A stretch of 64,000 bases of DNA from Macrothele yani. Its lineage: Eukaryota > Arthropoda > Arachnida > Araneae > Macrothelidae. Position numbers and translations under genes: made by a program. The notes under the pieces are model-generated. The model did not search any database. It saw only the letters and a program-made list of their open reading frames with translations, and had not been told where the DNA came from. Where the stretch lies: positions 35,297,501 to 35,361,500 of the forward strand of contig CM077011.1 in assembly GCA_039090855.1 (NCBI GenBank), written 5' to 3'. Below, piece after piece: positions 44,016-55,225 of the stretch (its first letter is position 1; every line of letters begins with the position of its first letter).

Positions 44016-44375
44016 AACTTACCCAAAAAAAAAAAAAAACAACAACAACAAAAAAAAAAAAACAATGATTACGCGAAGTTCATTTAATACCTTCGCTACA
44101 AAAAAATGGGTTCCCACCAGGGGCGCCGGCTTCACCAAATTATTGGGGAGGGGAGAAGGGGCACGTCTCTTCCATTGTCAGGAGGAAAATTAAAAACAAA
44201 GGGCAAACAGATAAACTACGAGATTTGACGTATGTTTTAAAACGCAATTGTAATTGATTACCAGCAAACGAACACGGAAATAGAAATATTCTTTTGCTGA
44301 ATATGAATATTTTAAAAAATAAAATTCAGCCTATGATATCATAAAAATATCCAGACAGATTTTATTTCCAAACGT

Positions 44376-44397
44376 TTATATATATATATATATATAT
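44376..44397. repeat. (TA)n microsatellite at PLE left border
   Basis: About 11 TA units immediately before the PLE-shared sequence begins (CTTAAGAGCAAAACTGAAG). Confidence 0.9.
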
Positions 44398-46119
44398 ACT
44401 TAAGAGCAAAACTGAAGACTAAGGAAAAAAATTTTAGAATTTAAAACGAAGGGTGCCAAATAACCTGAAAATCAAAACGCGCAACGCAGCAGTTTTGAAA
44501 ATTCAGAATTCACATTCTATAAAGAAGATACCTAAGCAAAAAAATACATATATAATTTTGACTCACACCTAGTACAACATAGAAAAGGTTATGTATCTAC
44601 CTGTGTGAGTAAAAGGAGAAAAGATAAAAAAATAAAATAAAACAACTGAATGTAGAAGGTGTCGAGAATACTGAGCCTTGGCTTTATCAAGGACCAGCAA
44701 AAACTCTGCATTTTCTCACTTCCACAAAGACCTAGTTGGAAATGGGTTTCTGCAAGGCCATAGATGCAAGTAACATTCCCACCTAAAATAGTTTAAAAAA
44801 TATATATATAAGTCATGTCCTCCGTAGAGTAGCATGACCTAGCACTAGTTAACAATTTCGCTTGCATCCATTAACCTTCATGGCCCGACCCATGCTCTTC
44901 ATCTGTTACTATTAAACAGAGAAAGAAGATTAAAGAGAACTCAAGCTGTGAGAGTGACATAATAAATAGAAATGATTTTCAGCTATAACGAAATTCCAAG
45001 TTCGTTTGAGAGAGAATTTAAACCTGAAAAACAATGCAGAAGAAATCCAAATTTTACATTGCAATTAAAAAAGGAAATGTTAATTTATAACGAACAGATT
45101 TTTGAAAGAAAACTTGAGTCTAAAACCCCCTACTCTACAACTTATGACAGCTCAAAAACGAGAATAAGTTAAAGATAATAATTAACTAAAGAAAACTTTG
45201 TGAAAGTTATATACCTTAAACAGTTAGTTGCAATATGTACAAAGTATTTCAGCAGTGCTTTAAGTGCATAATTAATTAGTTATTAAGAACTTAACTACTT
45301 TGAAAAAACAGCGCATAGACAGCGCATAGAAAAGGAACAAGCTTAGCCTTCTTCTGTTCCTAGGTACCCCAAAAGACGCTCAAAGTTACAAAGAAAAGTA
45401 AGAGTTAAAACCCGCATAAATGTTAACAGACAAACCAATGCTTAAAAGCTGAAAAGCTAAAAAACGACAGAGAAAAGGTACATAAAGTACAAACATTGAA
45501 CTTATAAAACCTAGAACCCAAAAACAAGGAAGAGAGCTTACCTCTTGTGTGACAAAAACTTTTCTCCTCACAAGAGGAGAACATGGCTGACCCCTTCCGC
45601 CACTCCCTAGACGCTGGGGGGCAGTGAGGGTGGGGCTGATGGCCTCCTCATACAGCAAGAAACCAACGCGCGGAGATTTTAACCAGAGAAAAAATATATA
45701 AACTTAAGACTGTGGATCTGTATGATCAGAATGAGCAGAATTAACTCTCCAGAATACATGAGAAATATTATAAAATACACGAGCAGTTTATTTAATAATC
45801 TTTGCATGTATTAAATCACCTTAGTGAGCTTCTATAGATTAATCAGAATCTTATTAATTTTAATGTTGGTTTTACTATTTTTAGTATAGCTATCCTAGTG
45901 ATGAATAACTAGTTTTCTTTTTTATTTGTTTTTATTTTCTTTTTATAAACAGATTTTTAAGCTTTTTTTGTGATTTTGTTTATATTATTTAATTTTTTGT
46001 TTTAATAGGACCGTCATATCCATAGCACTAAGGTTCCTTTAGGTAGTTAATAGGCATCCTCTAGCCAACTTCCTTACGGCTTTGATTGGTCAGAATCATA
46101 TTATTAACTGTGTAGAAAA

Positions 46120-48745
46120 TTAAAGCAGATCTGCCAACCTTACTCTATTATTCAGAATAATTTTTCTTAAAGTTCTTTTGATGAAAGAAGAAGGAATTTC
46201 GTTCTCTAGAAAACTTTCTAATAGTATATTAATGTGGTAATTGAAATCCAAATTGTTGCTGCAAATTCTTGAAATTCTTAGGACCTGAGAAATTAGTACA
46301 TTCTCAATTACTTTGGTTGAAATGTTATTATTCCAGTGTAGATATTTAATTACTTTGAAAGGAAAATTAACTCTTTTATCAAAGAGGCTAATAGATGGGT
46401 TACCTCTGTTGAGCTTAATGCTTAAGTCTAGGAACTCAAGTTCCTGATTACTGTGGTTGGTTTTACATAAGTTAAGAGAGCTAGGATAGATATTATCAAA
46501 ATCACTCTCTATAACTTCTGAATTATTGATACACAGCAGATCATCAATATATCTAAAAGTGTAAAGGTAGTTATCTGAGCAGGTGGGGTGATTTTTAATG
46601 AATTTATATTCCTTAAAGAACAGGAATAGATTAGCGATATTTGTGGACGTTGATGTTCCCATTGGAATACCGTTCACTTGCTTATAGAGAGTATTATTAT
46701 ATAAGATATGGTTATTTTTTATGCAGCAATTGAGATAAGAGTTCCAAGTTCCTACATCAACAAATTGGTTAAGTTTAAATTCTGCATACAGCTCTTTAAA
46801 GGTAGTGATTATATCTGATAGAGGCAGATTAGTATATAGGTTTTCAAAATCATAACTATTAATATCTAGGGGACAGACTTTGAGTATAGTAGAAATTATT
46901 TCTGCATTATTATTAATTATCCAAAAATCTCTGTACATCAAGTTAGAACAGTTTCTAATGTGTTTCAAAACCTTCTTTAAGACATCTTCAAAAGCAAGAT
47001 CTATTTTCTTTTTATGACTCCTTACTCCACTAGCTATGAACCTGAACTTCACAGGATCCTTATGAAACTTAACCGTTGCAAAAAGAAATGGAAATTCAGG
47101 CCCATATCTTCTAGTTTGTGGAATTTTAAGTTTCTTGAAGAATGCCTTAAACCGATTTTCTAACTGCTTGGTAGAATAACTTACGGGCTCGTATGTTACT
47201 CTATTATTGAGTTCCATAGTTAACAATTCAAAATAGAACTTCTTACAGATAATTGCAAAATTATTGCTAGCTTTATCCGTAGTGGTAAAAATAAATTGGT
47301 CTTGTAGTTTGGAGAGTGACCTTTTAGCTTCTCCAGAGAAAAAGAGATTTCTGTCGAAACAAAAGTCCAGACCTGCCAACTCACCGGTGAAGCTATTGAT
47401 TATATTATATTTCCATTCTGCGAAGGCCTCAATAGGCTGATTGTACGTTAAACTGGTTTTTACGATGTACTTATTTACATCTTGAGTGAAGCTCTCAAGA
47501 ATCCTTTCTTTGGAAATTGTGAAGGAAGGTCTGAATTTAGAGCCATACTCTAATAAATTCCTAAGCTTTTCATTTTCAACATAACTCAAGTTTCCGGTGA
47601 TAATATGGTTGTAATTCTTATCATAGTGAACTGTTTCTTTATGTTCATCACAAGAACAAGTAGTAATTACAGGAATGTAGCTCGAAGAGTTAAGTTTGTA
47701 GTTTTTAACTATTGACCCTAAGGTCTTAACATATTTAAAACTTACAATAGACTGGTGCCTGTGGATGGGAAAAAAAAATTGCATTATTGTAGAACAGCTT
47801 CCTTACATTGAGATTATCGTAGGCTTTATTTAGGAACCTGATGGTAACAAAATTACTGGAAAATTCTTTAAGAGAAATTTTATCTTTAAGAATATGTTTA
47901 AGAATGTCCAGAACCAAAGCAAAAACATGCTTATCAACATGGTCAGCAGTTTCATTCCAGAATTTGAAAAAACATTTAAGGACAGAGTGCTTGAAGGACT
48001 TGAGAATTTTGTAAGTATTTTTAACAAAATTAGTGCCAGTTTTAAAGCTTTCCAGAGTTTTTAGCAAGTTAGCAAAATCAACTTTGCTTGATGTGCGAAA
48101 TAACCTCTGTCCTCTATTACCTCTAGAGCAGCTCTTATTATTAACAAGAAAGAAGAGTTCACGAATTGAAAATTTATGCTGATTATGCTTATTGTCAGAT
48201 AGAGTGGAATTAAGGCCATAGGGATAAAGAGACTGATGCTGCAAAATTTCAAGGGATTCAGTTTCTAGCCGAGCATAGAGGTCAGGAATAATATGTAGTA
48301 CCTCTATTTTCACTTTGTCAAAACCATGAGTATGGAAATGCTCTAATTCAAAGGTAGAGTACTGGTTGGCGTTTGTGGAGGGGTTCACTCCTGAATTAGA
48401 GAACTTGTTTACTAGAGACCTGTGACCATTAATCCTAAGATGAAGAGGATTTTTACTTTGGCCAATATAGCTAAGGTTGCAGACAGTACAGGTGAGCTTA
48501 TAGATGGTATTGTAGGCTTTGCAAAACTTGTTGGAGCAATTATCCACAACAGAAGAATACAGGTTAGGATCTGCAGATTTACATGTCAAACAACGTTTGT
48601 CATTTCATAACTTTAGATTACCTTTGCCAGCGAGTTCATACACTATGGGAAAGGGTGCTAGCCTAACCGAGCGGGAGGACTTAAAATATCTGAGCTGACC
48701 TCCAATCCTTTCATCGTCCTTAGAACTCCACTTGGGCCAAAACAT
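46120..48745 (-). pseudogene. PLE polyprotein: zinc finger + GIY-YIG endonuclease, CxC linker, reverse transcriptase
   Basis: Read from an AUG at 48743-48745, the frame meets UGA at 48605-48607. It then runs through RCLTCKSAD and NKFCKAYN cysteines and the GIY-YIG endonuclease IYKLTCTVCNLSYIGQSKNP (~48490), with LHLRINGHRS following. After a one-base frame change in the A9 run near 47770 it continues through a CxC motif (VITTCSCDEHKE, ~47650). The reverse transcriptase then shows EFPFLFATVKFHKDP, SYDFENLYTNLPLSD (~46850), NGIPMGTSTSTNIANLF (~46660) and the catalytic box FRYIDDLLCIN (~46550). It stops at 46120. The N-terminal endonuclease is the reverse of canonical Penelope order and fits the Naiad clade. 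There is no methionine between the UGA and the end of the endonuclease core. The element could be a recently dead copy, or the UGA could be recoded. Confidence 0.87.
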
Positions 48746-49030
48746 ACAAATTCTGAGCAAACCAACTAGGAAAAACTTTTTAGAAATAAGCAGTCCAAGA
48801 AAAGACCAAACTCGAGTATAAACTACACTCCAAAAAGCTGCATCCAAAACATACTAAAAAGAAAAATTAGAAAATGAAAAAAAAAAAACCTCAAGTGAAA
48901 AAAAATAGTAATAAAAAAAAAAATAATAATAATAATAATAAAACATTTCAACTAGAATTTGCGCATGAGCTGCTAAATAATAAATTGAAATTAGTTACTT
49001 AAGAGCAAAACTGAAGACTAAGGAAAAATT

Positions 49031-49312
49031 TTAGAAACTATTTTAGGTGGGAATGTTACTTGCATCTATGGCCTTGCAGAAACCCATTTCCAACTAGGTC
49101 TTTGTGGAAGTGAGAAAATGCAGAGTTTTTGCTGGTCCTTGATAAAGCCAAGGCTCAGTATTCTCGACACCTTCTACATTCAGTTGTTTTATTTTATTTT
49201 TTTATCTTTTCTCCTTTTACTCACACAGGTAGATACATAACCTTTTCTATGTTGTACTAGGTGTGAGTCAAAATTATATATGTATTTTTTTGCTTAGGTA
49301 TCTTCTTTATAG
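49031..49312 (+). repeat. Inverted partial copy of PLE 3' region
   Basis: Reverse complement of ~44517-44795: AACTATTTTAGGTGGGAATG, GCCAAGGCTCAGTATTCTCG, AGATACATAACCTTTTCTAT and GCTTAGGTATCTTCTTTATA. Almost no differences by eye, so the two were produced in one event or homogenised. Confidence 0.92.

Positions 49313-49362
<50 letters not shown>
49313..49362. repeat. (TA)n microsatellite at PLE right border
   Basis: About 24 TA units. Confidence 0.95.
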
Positions 49363-49460
49363 AAGTAGAAAGAAGCTGGGTTACTTAAACAAAAAAAGAG
49401 ATGCAAAAAATAAATAGGTAAATAAAGGCTCTAGAGAATATACGTTTCTGTATTTTTATT

Positions 49461-50165
49461 TACGCTTTCCAACCGTAGGTTGAAGAAACGTATATGCTCC
49501 AGCTTTGTGCGTCCGCACGATAACTCGCGTAAAAATGGTTCGATTTCCATGAAATTTTAGTGTGTGGTGAACAACCAGAGGACGAACCCGATTGAAAATG
49601 GGCGAAGTGTGGTCAAAAGTCAGGACATAGGAGCGGGATCCATTCCATTGCCCTTATGCGCCATAACTTGTCTAAAAATGGTTCGATTTCGATGAAATTT
49701 TAGTATGTCGTAGAAAACCACTTGGGGATGAACCAATTGAAAATAGGCGAAATGGGGTCAAAGGTGAAGACATAGGGGTGGGATCCATTCCATTGCCTTA
49801 TGCGTCATGACTTGACTAGAAAATGGTTCGATTTCCATGAAATTTTAGAATGTGGTAGGGGACCACCTGAGGACAAACCCTATTGAAAATGGGCGAATGT
49901 GATCAAAGGTCAGGGCATAAGAGCGGGATCCATTCTATCGCCTTTATGCGTCATAACTTACGTAACAATTGTTCGATTGCGACAAAACTTTATGATGTTC
50001 CGGAGTTATACTGAACCCGTTCTGCTGAATATCATCGAAATGGGGACCAAAGGTCAGGGCACAGAAGCGAGATTTATTCCACGGCAATTATCCTCATAAC
50101 TTGAGTAATGATTTCTGGTATGTTGGAAAGCGTATCATAATCAATGCATAGCATGATTTTACTAA
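49461..50165 (-). mobile_element. THR tandem-repeat element, near complete
   Basis: Begins with the terminal hairpin (TACGCTTTCCAACC GTAGGTTGAAGAAACGTA), then GTCCGCACGATAACTCGCG, about three ~146-bp units, a divergent unit (GGTCAGGGCACAGAAGCGAG) and the opposite end GTTGGAAAGCGTATCATAAT with its outer flank. Reverse orientation relative to 18320 and 60955. Confidence 0.88.
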
Positions 50166-50513
50166 CTTGTTTATTTAATTTTTGGCAATCGTTTTTTTAA
50201 ATTTACCACATATCACGAGAACATGCCAAACACAATACGGTGCTGGCAATCAAGTTTCTTATCAAATGTGCAATGCTGAACATGGAACAAAAATTTACTT
50301 ACTATTGTATTTATTATTTTGGAAATAAATCGCTTTGACCTCAAGCTCCACTATTATGAGGCTAAAGCAATTGTTTAATGAAACACGACAAAGATATTGG
50401 GTGGGCACTGCCACCACTAAAATTATTAGACTGGAAACTTTCACTTTGTGCCCCCCCCCCCTCCATAGTTGGCGCCTAGGTTCCTACTCGTTTTCTCACA
50501 AAAAGTATAAGCA
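50166..50513. other. Intergenic
   Basis: C12 run near 50452. Nothing supported. Confidence 0.4.
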
Positions 50514-50525
50514 CTTTTGACTTTT

Positions 50526-50677
50526 TTTTTTTTTTTTTGATTGGAGGTTTAACGACCACCGTGAGCAACTCAATGGGCTATAAGCAGTCGCCCGTCCCTA
50601 ATTTAGGGTCACTGCTTCCAGGGAAGGAGAGAGCCAGTGCCGTAAGACAAACACAACATCCATGCCTCACCGGGATT
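50526..50677 (-). mobile_element. SINE-A copy, 5'-truncated at the B-box, TSD CTTTTGACTTTT
   Basis: The tail and body are normal but the element stops at CACCGGGATTC, losing the tRNA-derived head. The target duplication CTTTTGACTTTT (50514-50525; 50678-50689) proves that the truncation happened at insertion. Confidence 0.93.
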
Positions 50678-50689
50678 CTTTTGACTTTT

Positions 50690-51318
50690 AAGCACCCTGT
50701 AAAAAAAATTTAAGGACCTTACAAACTGCTCCGTATATATGCTTTTGCACGTGACTTAACTACACAAACTAAAGTCTGTTGATGAAGATAGCAGTATTGT
50801 TGCATATATTTCAAATTTCTGGGTAGAAAAAATTATAATTTATGGAATTTAAGAGACAGTTCTGCTTGTAAAATCAGTTTTCATATGGAAGAATAATCAC
50901 ACATGCTACAAAAAGAAGGTAAATCATAAAACTAGTTAAAGTTACAAGATCTACTGTAGATTTGGATATCGTACATAATTATATCACGGCTTAAACTGTA
51001 AAATCAAAGTCAAGTTCGCCATGAGTTACTGACGAGAGCTCCTCCTGCCATGTACTGCTTTCCCGCGGGTTTTCTTCCGACGTCACATGACGTCATCATC
51101 AACATAACCAACCAGAAACAGGAAGTTGTACGCACTACAATGCAACTTCTAACATTTCACACAGGCAGTTAGGAAGGAAAGAATTATGCATTTTTTAAGC
51201 ACTTTGGGGCATTTTTGGCAAACATTAAGGACTTTTAAGCGCCGTGAAAAAATTAAGCACTTTTAAGGACTTATAAGGACCGTGGGAACCCCGAAAAACT
51301 GTACCAATCTAAAAATTG
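50690..51318. other. Intergenic
   Basis: Phrases such as AAGGACTTTTAAGC-CC-TGAAAA recur several times at 51195-51290 (short imperfect repeats). No genes. Confidence 0.4.
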
Positions 51319-51535
51319 TCGCCGTCCCGGTGATTCAGTGGTTTAAGCGATGGCTCCTGATCATTCTTCCGAGATCGGTCCGGGTTCCAATCCCGGTGAG
51401 GCATGGATGTTGTGTTTATCTTACGGCGCTGGCTCTCTCTTCCTTGGAACCAGTGGCCCTAATTAGGGGCGGGCAACTGCTTATAGCGCACTAAGTTGCT
51501 CAAGGTGGTCGTTAAACTTCCAATTAAAATAAACA
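51319..51535 (+). mobile_element. SINE-A copy, plus orientation
   Basis: Head GCCGTCCCGGTGATTCAGTG, B-box GGGTTCCAATCCCGG, full body ending GTTAAACTTCCAATTAAAAT. Short A-rich tail. No clear target duplication. Confidence 0.9.
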
Positions 51536-51673
51536 AGTCCTTCCTATTCCAAAAGCTGCCGTATATTATTCAAATCCATGAAGACAAGGAAAAAAAAAAA
51601 GAAAAAATTACACCCTAAACTTGACGTTGCAGCAGCGCTCGAAATGATCCGGTATGGCATACCAGCACTTTTT

Positions 51674-52355
51674 TACGCTTTCCAACCGTAGGTTGAAGAA
51701 GCGTATATGCTCCAGCTTTGTCCGTCTGTCCGTCCGTCCGCACGATAACTCGCGTAAGAATGGTTCGATTTCGATGAAATTTTAGTATGTGGTAGAGGAC
51801 CACCTGGGGACGAACCCTATTGAAAAATGGACGAAATGGGGTCAAAGGTCACGCCACAGGAGCGGGATCCATTCCATTGCCCTTATGCGTCATAACTTAC
51901 GTAAAAATGCTTCTATTGCGACAAAGCTTTAGTATGTTGTTCCGAAGGTATACTGAACCAATTCTGTTTAATATAATCGAAATGGGGTCAAAGGTCAGGA
52001 AACAGGAGCGAGATTTATTCCACAGCTATTATCCTGATAAGTTGATTTTTGATTTTTTTTTTTTTTTTGATTGGAGGTTTAACGACCACCGTGAGCAACT
52101 CAATGGGCTATAAGCAGTCGCCCGTCCCTAATTTAGGGTCACTGGTTCCAGGGAAGGGAGAGAGCCAGTGCCGTAAGACAAACACAACATCCATGCCTCA
52201 CCGGGATTCGAACCCGGACCCCTTACGGACGAATGATCAGAGGCCAACGCCTTAGACCACTGCGCCACCGGGGCGGCTCCTGATAAGTTGAGTAATGATT
52301 TCTGGTATGTTGGAAAGCGTATCATAATCAATGCATTGCATGATTTCACTAACTT
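51674..52355 (-). mobile_element. THR tandem-repeat element, with a SINE inserted
   Basis: Hairpin end at 51674 (TACGCTTTCCAACCGTAGGT), GTCCGTCTGTCCGTCCGTCC, fewer ~146-bp units than other copies, then the divergent unit. It is interrupted at 52046-52277 by SINE-A. After the SINE it resumes at TCCTGATAAGTTGAGTAATG and ends GTTGGAAAGCGTATCATAAT plus the outer flank. Confidence 0.9.
52046..52277 (-). mobile_element. SINE-A copy, full length, TSD TCCTGATAAGTTGA
   Basis: A 14-bp target duplication (52032-52045; 52278-52291) in the THR element. The head is complete and close to consensus, so among the youngest copies here. Confidence 0.96.
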
Positions 52356-52359
52356 GTGT

Positions 52360-53599
52360 GACGTATATTCTGGATTAACTTTCCTTTTTTTAGTTTCTTT
52401 CCCTATGTAAATCTTGAGTTTATTTTCAGTATTCTTCACGCTTAACGAAATATCTTTTTCCTCCAAACGAATACGTTTGGCAACACAATTGAGGTTGAAT
52501 GCACGTGACGTATGCATGTAATAAGATAAGAACAAGAGATAAAAAGCGACTACTGATCTGTTGTATGAGAGGTGTTGATATTATTGAGAGAGATTATTGA
52601 GGTGTGTTGACAAGAGCGATTATTAAAAGCTATTATTGTGAGCGATTATGATGAGCGTTGTTAAGAAAGTGCTGTACGAGAGAAGTGAAGAGTGTTGAGA
52701 TAAATGTGTGGAGAGTGTTGCGATTCCATTCCGAATAAAGGACTGTTTCCGTAAGTTGACTTCTGGTTATATGTTTTGTCTGGCCGTTAAGGTTTGTTTC
52801 ATTTAGGAACAATTTATTAGTATGTTGATATTTTGAGTTAGCGTAAAGGTCAAGACTTCCTTTAGTCAAAAATGAGTCAAAAATTCGGACTCCGCATTAT
52901 GTATCTTAGGTTATATAAAAATCAAAGAAACATATTATAGGTACGTATAATTAACTCACCGACGTACAGTAAGTATTGAAACTGTCGTCCTTCATTTGCG
53001 AGACATAACCTAACTGTTTTACACATCTTTTCAAACACACCTGCGAGAGTCAAAAAGTCCCTCCGCAGTAATGTTAAGGCTATTGCACCTAATTTTGGTG
53101 GTGTGACAGTTAAAAATTTTGAATTATGAAATTTTCTGTATGTTTAATTTCAGTTTTTGCTGTTTTCTTAGGAACATATCAAGCTTCAGAATATGTTTTA
53201 CAGCAACACCAATTTTCACATGTTTATGATGCGTTGCAAGTTTCCAAAATGTGGATGTTGTTTTCATCATTGCTCTTCAGAAGGAAGGTACACTTTTCCG
53301 TCTGAGGAAACTCTTCCTTCATATTTCATGACAAATCATTATTCACTTTGTGGGCACCGGTATCGAGCACAAAATGCCAGAGTGAGCATTTTTCTTTAAA
53401 GAAAAAAAAAAAAAATTCTTTTTGGCTTTTCAAAAATAAAAGGGAAATAAAACCGGGTCGAAACCGGGTCAGGATCACCTTGACCCCACCCGTTTTGTCC
53501 CACTAGAAATTGTTGACACGCTGACCAGCACGTCAAAAATTTCATTTCGAGCACTGAGTTACAGACAGTGATTTAAAAGCTCCCATTAGTAACAGTAAA
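52360..53599. other. Unassigned region
   Basis: 52555-52740 has repeated TGTTGA/GAGAG-GATTATTG words. A 68-codon frame at 53193-53399 is Cys/His-rich (KFPKCGCCFHHCSSEGRY), preceded by a splice-acceptor-like TTTTCTTAG. No family recognised, so I do not call it a gene. Confidence 0.35.
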
Positions 53600-54030
53600 G
53601 GTTCTAGTATTGTTAGGTTTTCACATAATTAATTTCAAACTGCAAGATAAATGAAGTGAATCTGTCTTAATAGGTTTCTGCGGAGTTAATTTGCAACAGA
53701 AGAGGAAGGACTAACTGACTGCTGTGGTAACTACAGTTTCCGTAGATTTTCACGAGGTTTATTTCTAGCCTACAGAGAATTGCCGAGAAAACAGACTCTG
53801 TTTTAATCCGTTTCTTATCAGTTAATTTCCTGTAGAAAAGGAAGTATCACTACTGTGCTATTAGGAAACACAAAGTTTCCGGTGAGCTTTATATTTGTTA
53901 GATTCTCATAATGCTAGTTTCAAACTGATAGAGAAGAACTGCAAATGAACTAATTCAGCTTTAGTAGAATTTTCTGGTGCAAACATCCAACAAAAAATGA
54001 AAACTATCGCTACTACACTACATGCAGCTG
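53600..54030. repeat. Degenerate tandem repeat V
   Basis: About three units of ~120 bp with GTTAATTT-C--CAGAA-AGGA, TTTCC-G-AG-TTTAT and CATAATTA-TTTCAAACTG words, shared with 43820-44015. Confidence 0.6.
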
Positions 54031-54123
54031 TAAACGTTTTGATACGTTTTACGGTAACCTTACAGAAACGCAGTGTAACTTTAAAACTAGTGTTGGCAGG
54101 ATTTTTTCCCCTCCCCCTCAACG

Positions 54124-54343
54124 TTTTTTTTTTTTTTTTTATTGAAGTTTTGACGACCACCGTGAGCAACTCAATGGGCTGTAAGCAGTTGCTCGTCCCT
54201 AATTTAGGTCCACTGGCTCCAGTGAAGGGAGGGAGCCACTACCGTAAGACCAACACAATATCCATGCCTCACAGGATTCGAACCCGGGCCCTTCTCGGAC
54301 GAATGGTCCTAAGCCATCTCTTAGACCACTGAGCCACCCCCAT
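54124..54343 (-). mobile_element. SINE-A copy, diverged
   Basis: A T17 tract, ATTGAAGTTTTGACGACCAC, the body and the head to TTAGACCACTGAGCCACCCC. No clear target duplication. Confidence 0.87.
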
Positions 54344-54594
54344 TTTGAGTTAGATTAATTCTACAACTCATTTATAACATGAAAAATGCGGTAAATATAG
54401 TTATGACGTTTCCTTGATATTAGCCAAGACTTATTATTTTACTGGTTACGGTTTGTCTTGAAATTATCTTATTTATATTTACACTTAGCATTTCGTTTCC
54501 TGACCATCAGCTTTCCGTGCTATCGAGTGAAGTGCACAGGTCCACAGCCAGACAGAGAAGTTAGGAGGGGCGCTTGATGATCGAAGTCGGGCAA

Positions 54595-55222
54595 AGGACC
54601 GTAGTAAGCTTTTCTTATCTGGGAGGGCGAGACTTGAAATTACGCCCCCCTCGAGTTCAAAACTACGCCCCTTTTTTGAGTTCCACTCCAATAATACGCG
54701 GATTTTACATTCTCACACACCGCCGTTATAGGAAAGTATTATAATCGTTCAAAAATCGCATTTCAGGTTTTTGACATAATTTTATTAAAAAATGTAAAAA
54801 CTAGGTAAATACCCGAGAAACACAGGCTGTAAATACCAACTAAAGCGTAAACGTTATATGAACACCAACAACACAACACTCCACAGAAATGTAGAACGAA
54901 AAACAAGCCAGCGCAGAATGAATGAGTATCGAATAGTGAACGGAACAATAGGAAGAAGCTTTCGGGGGTAGGGATTGGAAAAATTCCGTTCGAGGTTAAA
55001 TGCTCAGAGGACTTTCTGCGACAGAGCACAGATGATTAATTAGCTCTTCATCCCAATGAGATGTTGAGTAAAGTCTTTAAAAAGAAAATACTGAAAGGTG
55101 TTACTTTCTTTTTTAGCTACAATTTCTATTTTTTACATCCCCCGGAGCACGAATTTACGCCCCTGGAATGATCATTTTGGAAGGGCAAGCGCCTTCCCTG
55201 CCTTCACAGTACCTACGGCCCT
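54595..55222. repeat. Dispersed repeat U, longest copy
   Basis: The left part equals 31525-31860 and the right part equals 36447-36585. The middle includes a minus-strand frame (54763-55029, FFVLHFCGVLCCWCSYNVYA) that is also present in the other copy (31630-31857, same core peptide). The frame could be a short conserved peptide or a by-product of recent duplication. Confidence 0.75.
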
Positions 55223-55225
55223 GGT

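Larger units (their letters stand above)
44398..49312 (-). mobile_element. Penelope-like retroelement, Naiad-type domain order
   Basis: The unit is bounded by TA microsatellites at both sides. It has a long 3' non-coding region (44398-46119, shared with the fragment at 31870), the coding region (46120-48847, minus strand) and a complex end. The right end carries a short direct copy of the left end (49009-49040) followed by an inverted ~280-bp copy of left-end sequence (49031-49312). Such tandem/inverted partial copies (pseudo-LTRs) and microsatellite targets are described for Penelope-like elements, including Naiads. Confidence 0.88.

Noticed and set aside
52128..52535. 135-codon minus frame covering SINE-A, and the similar one at 57904-58167
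   Set aside because: Both are mostly the SINE-A consensus read in one frame (SLEPVTLN, GTGSLP), therefore repeat-derived.
53193..53399. Cys/His-rich 68-codon frame as a zinc-finger exon
   Set aside because: Cysteine and histidine spacing fits no known finger, and there is no downstream donor or conservation evidence.
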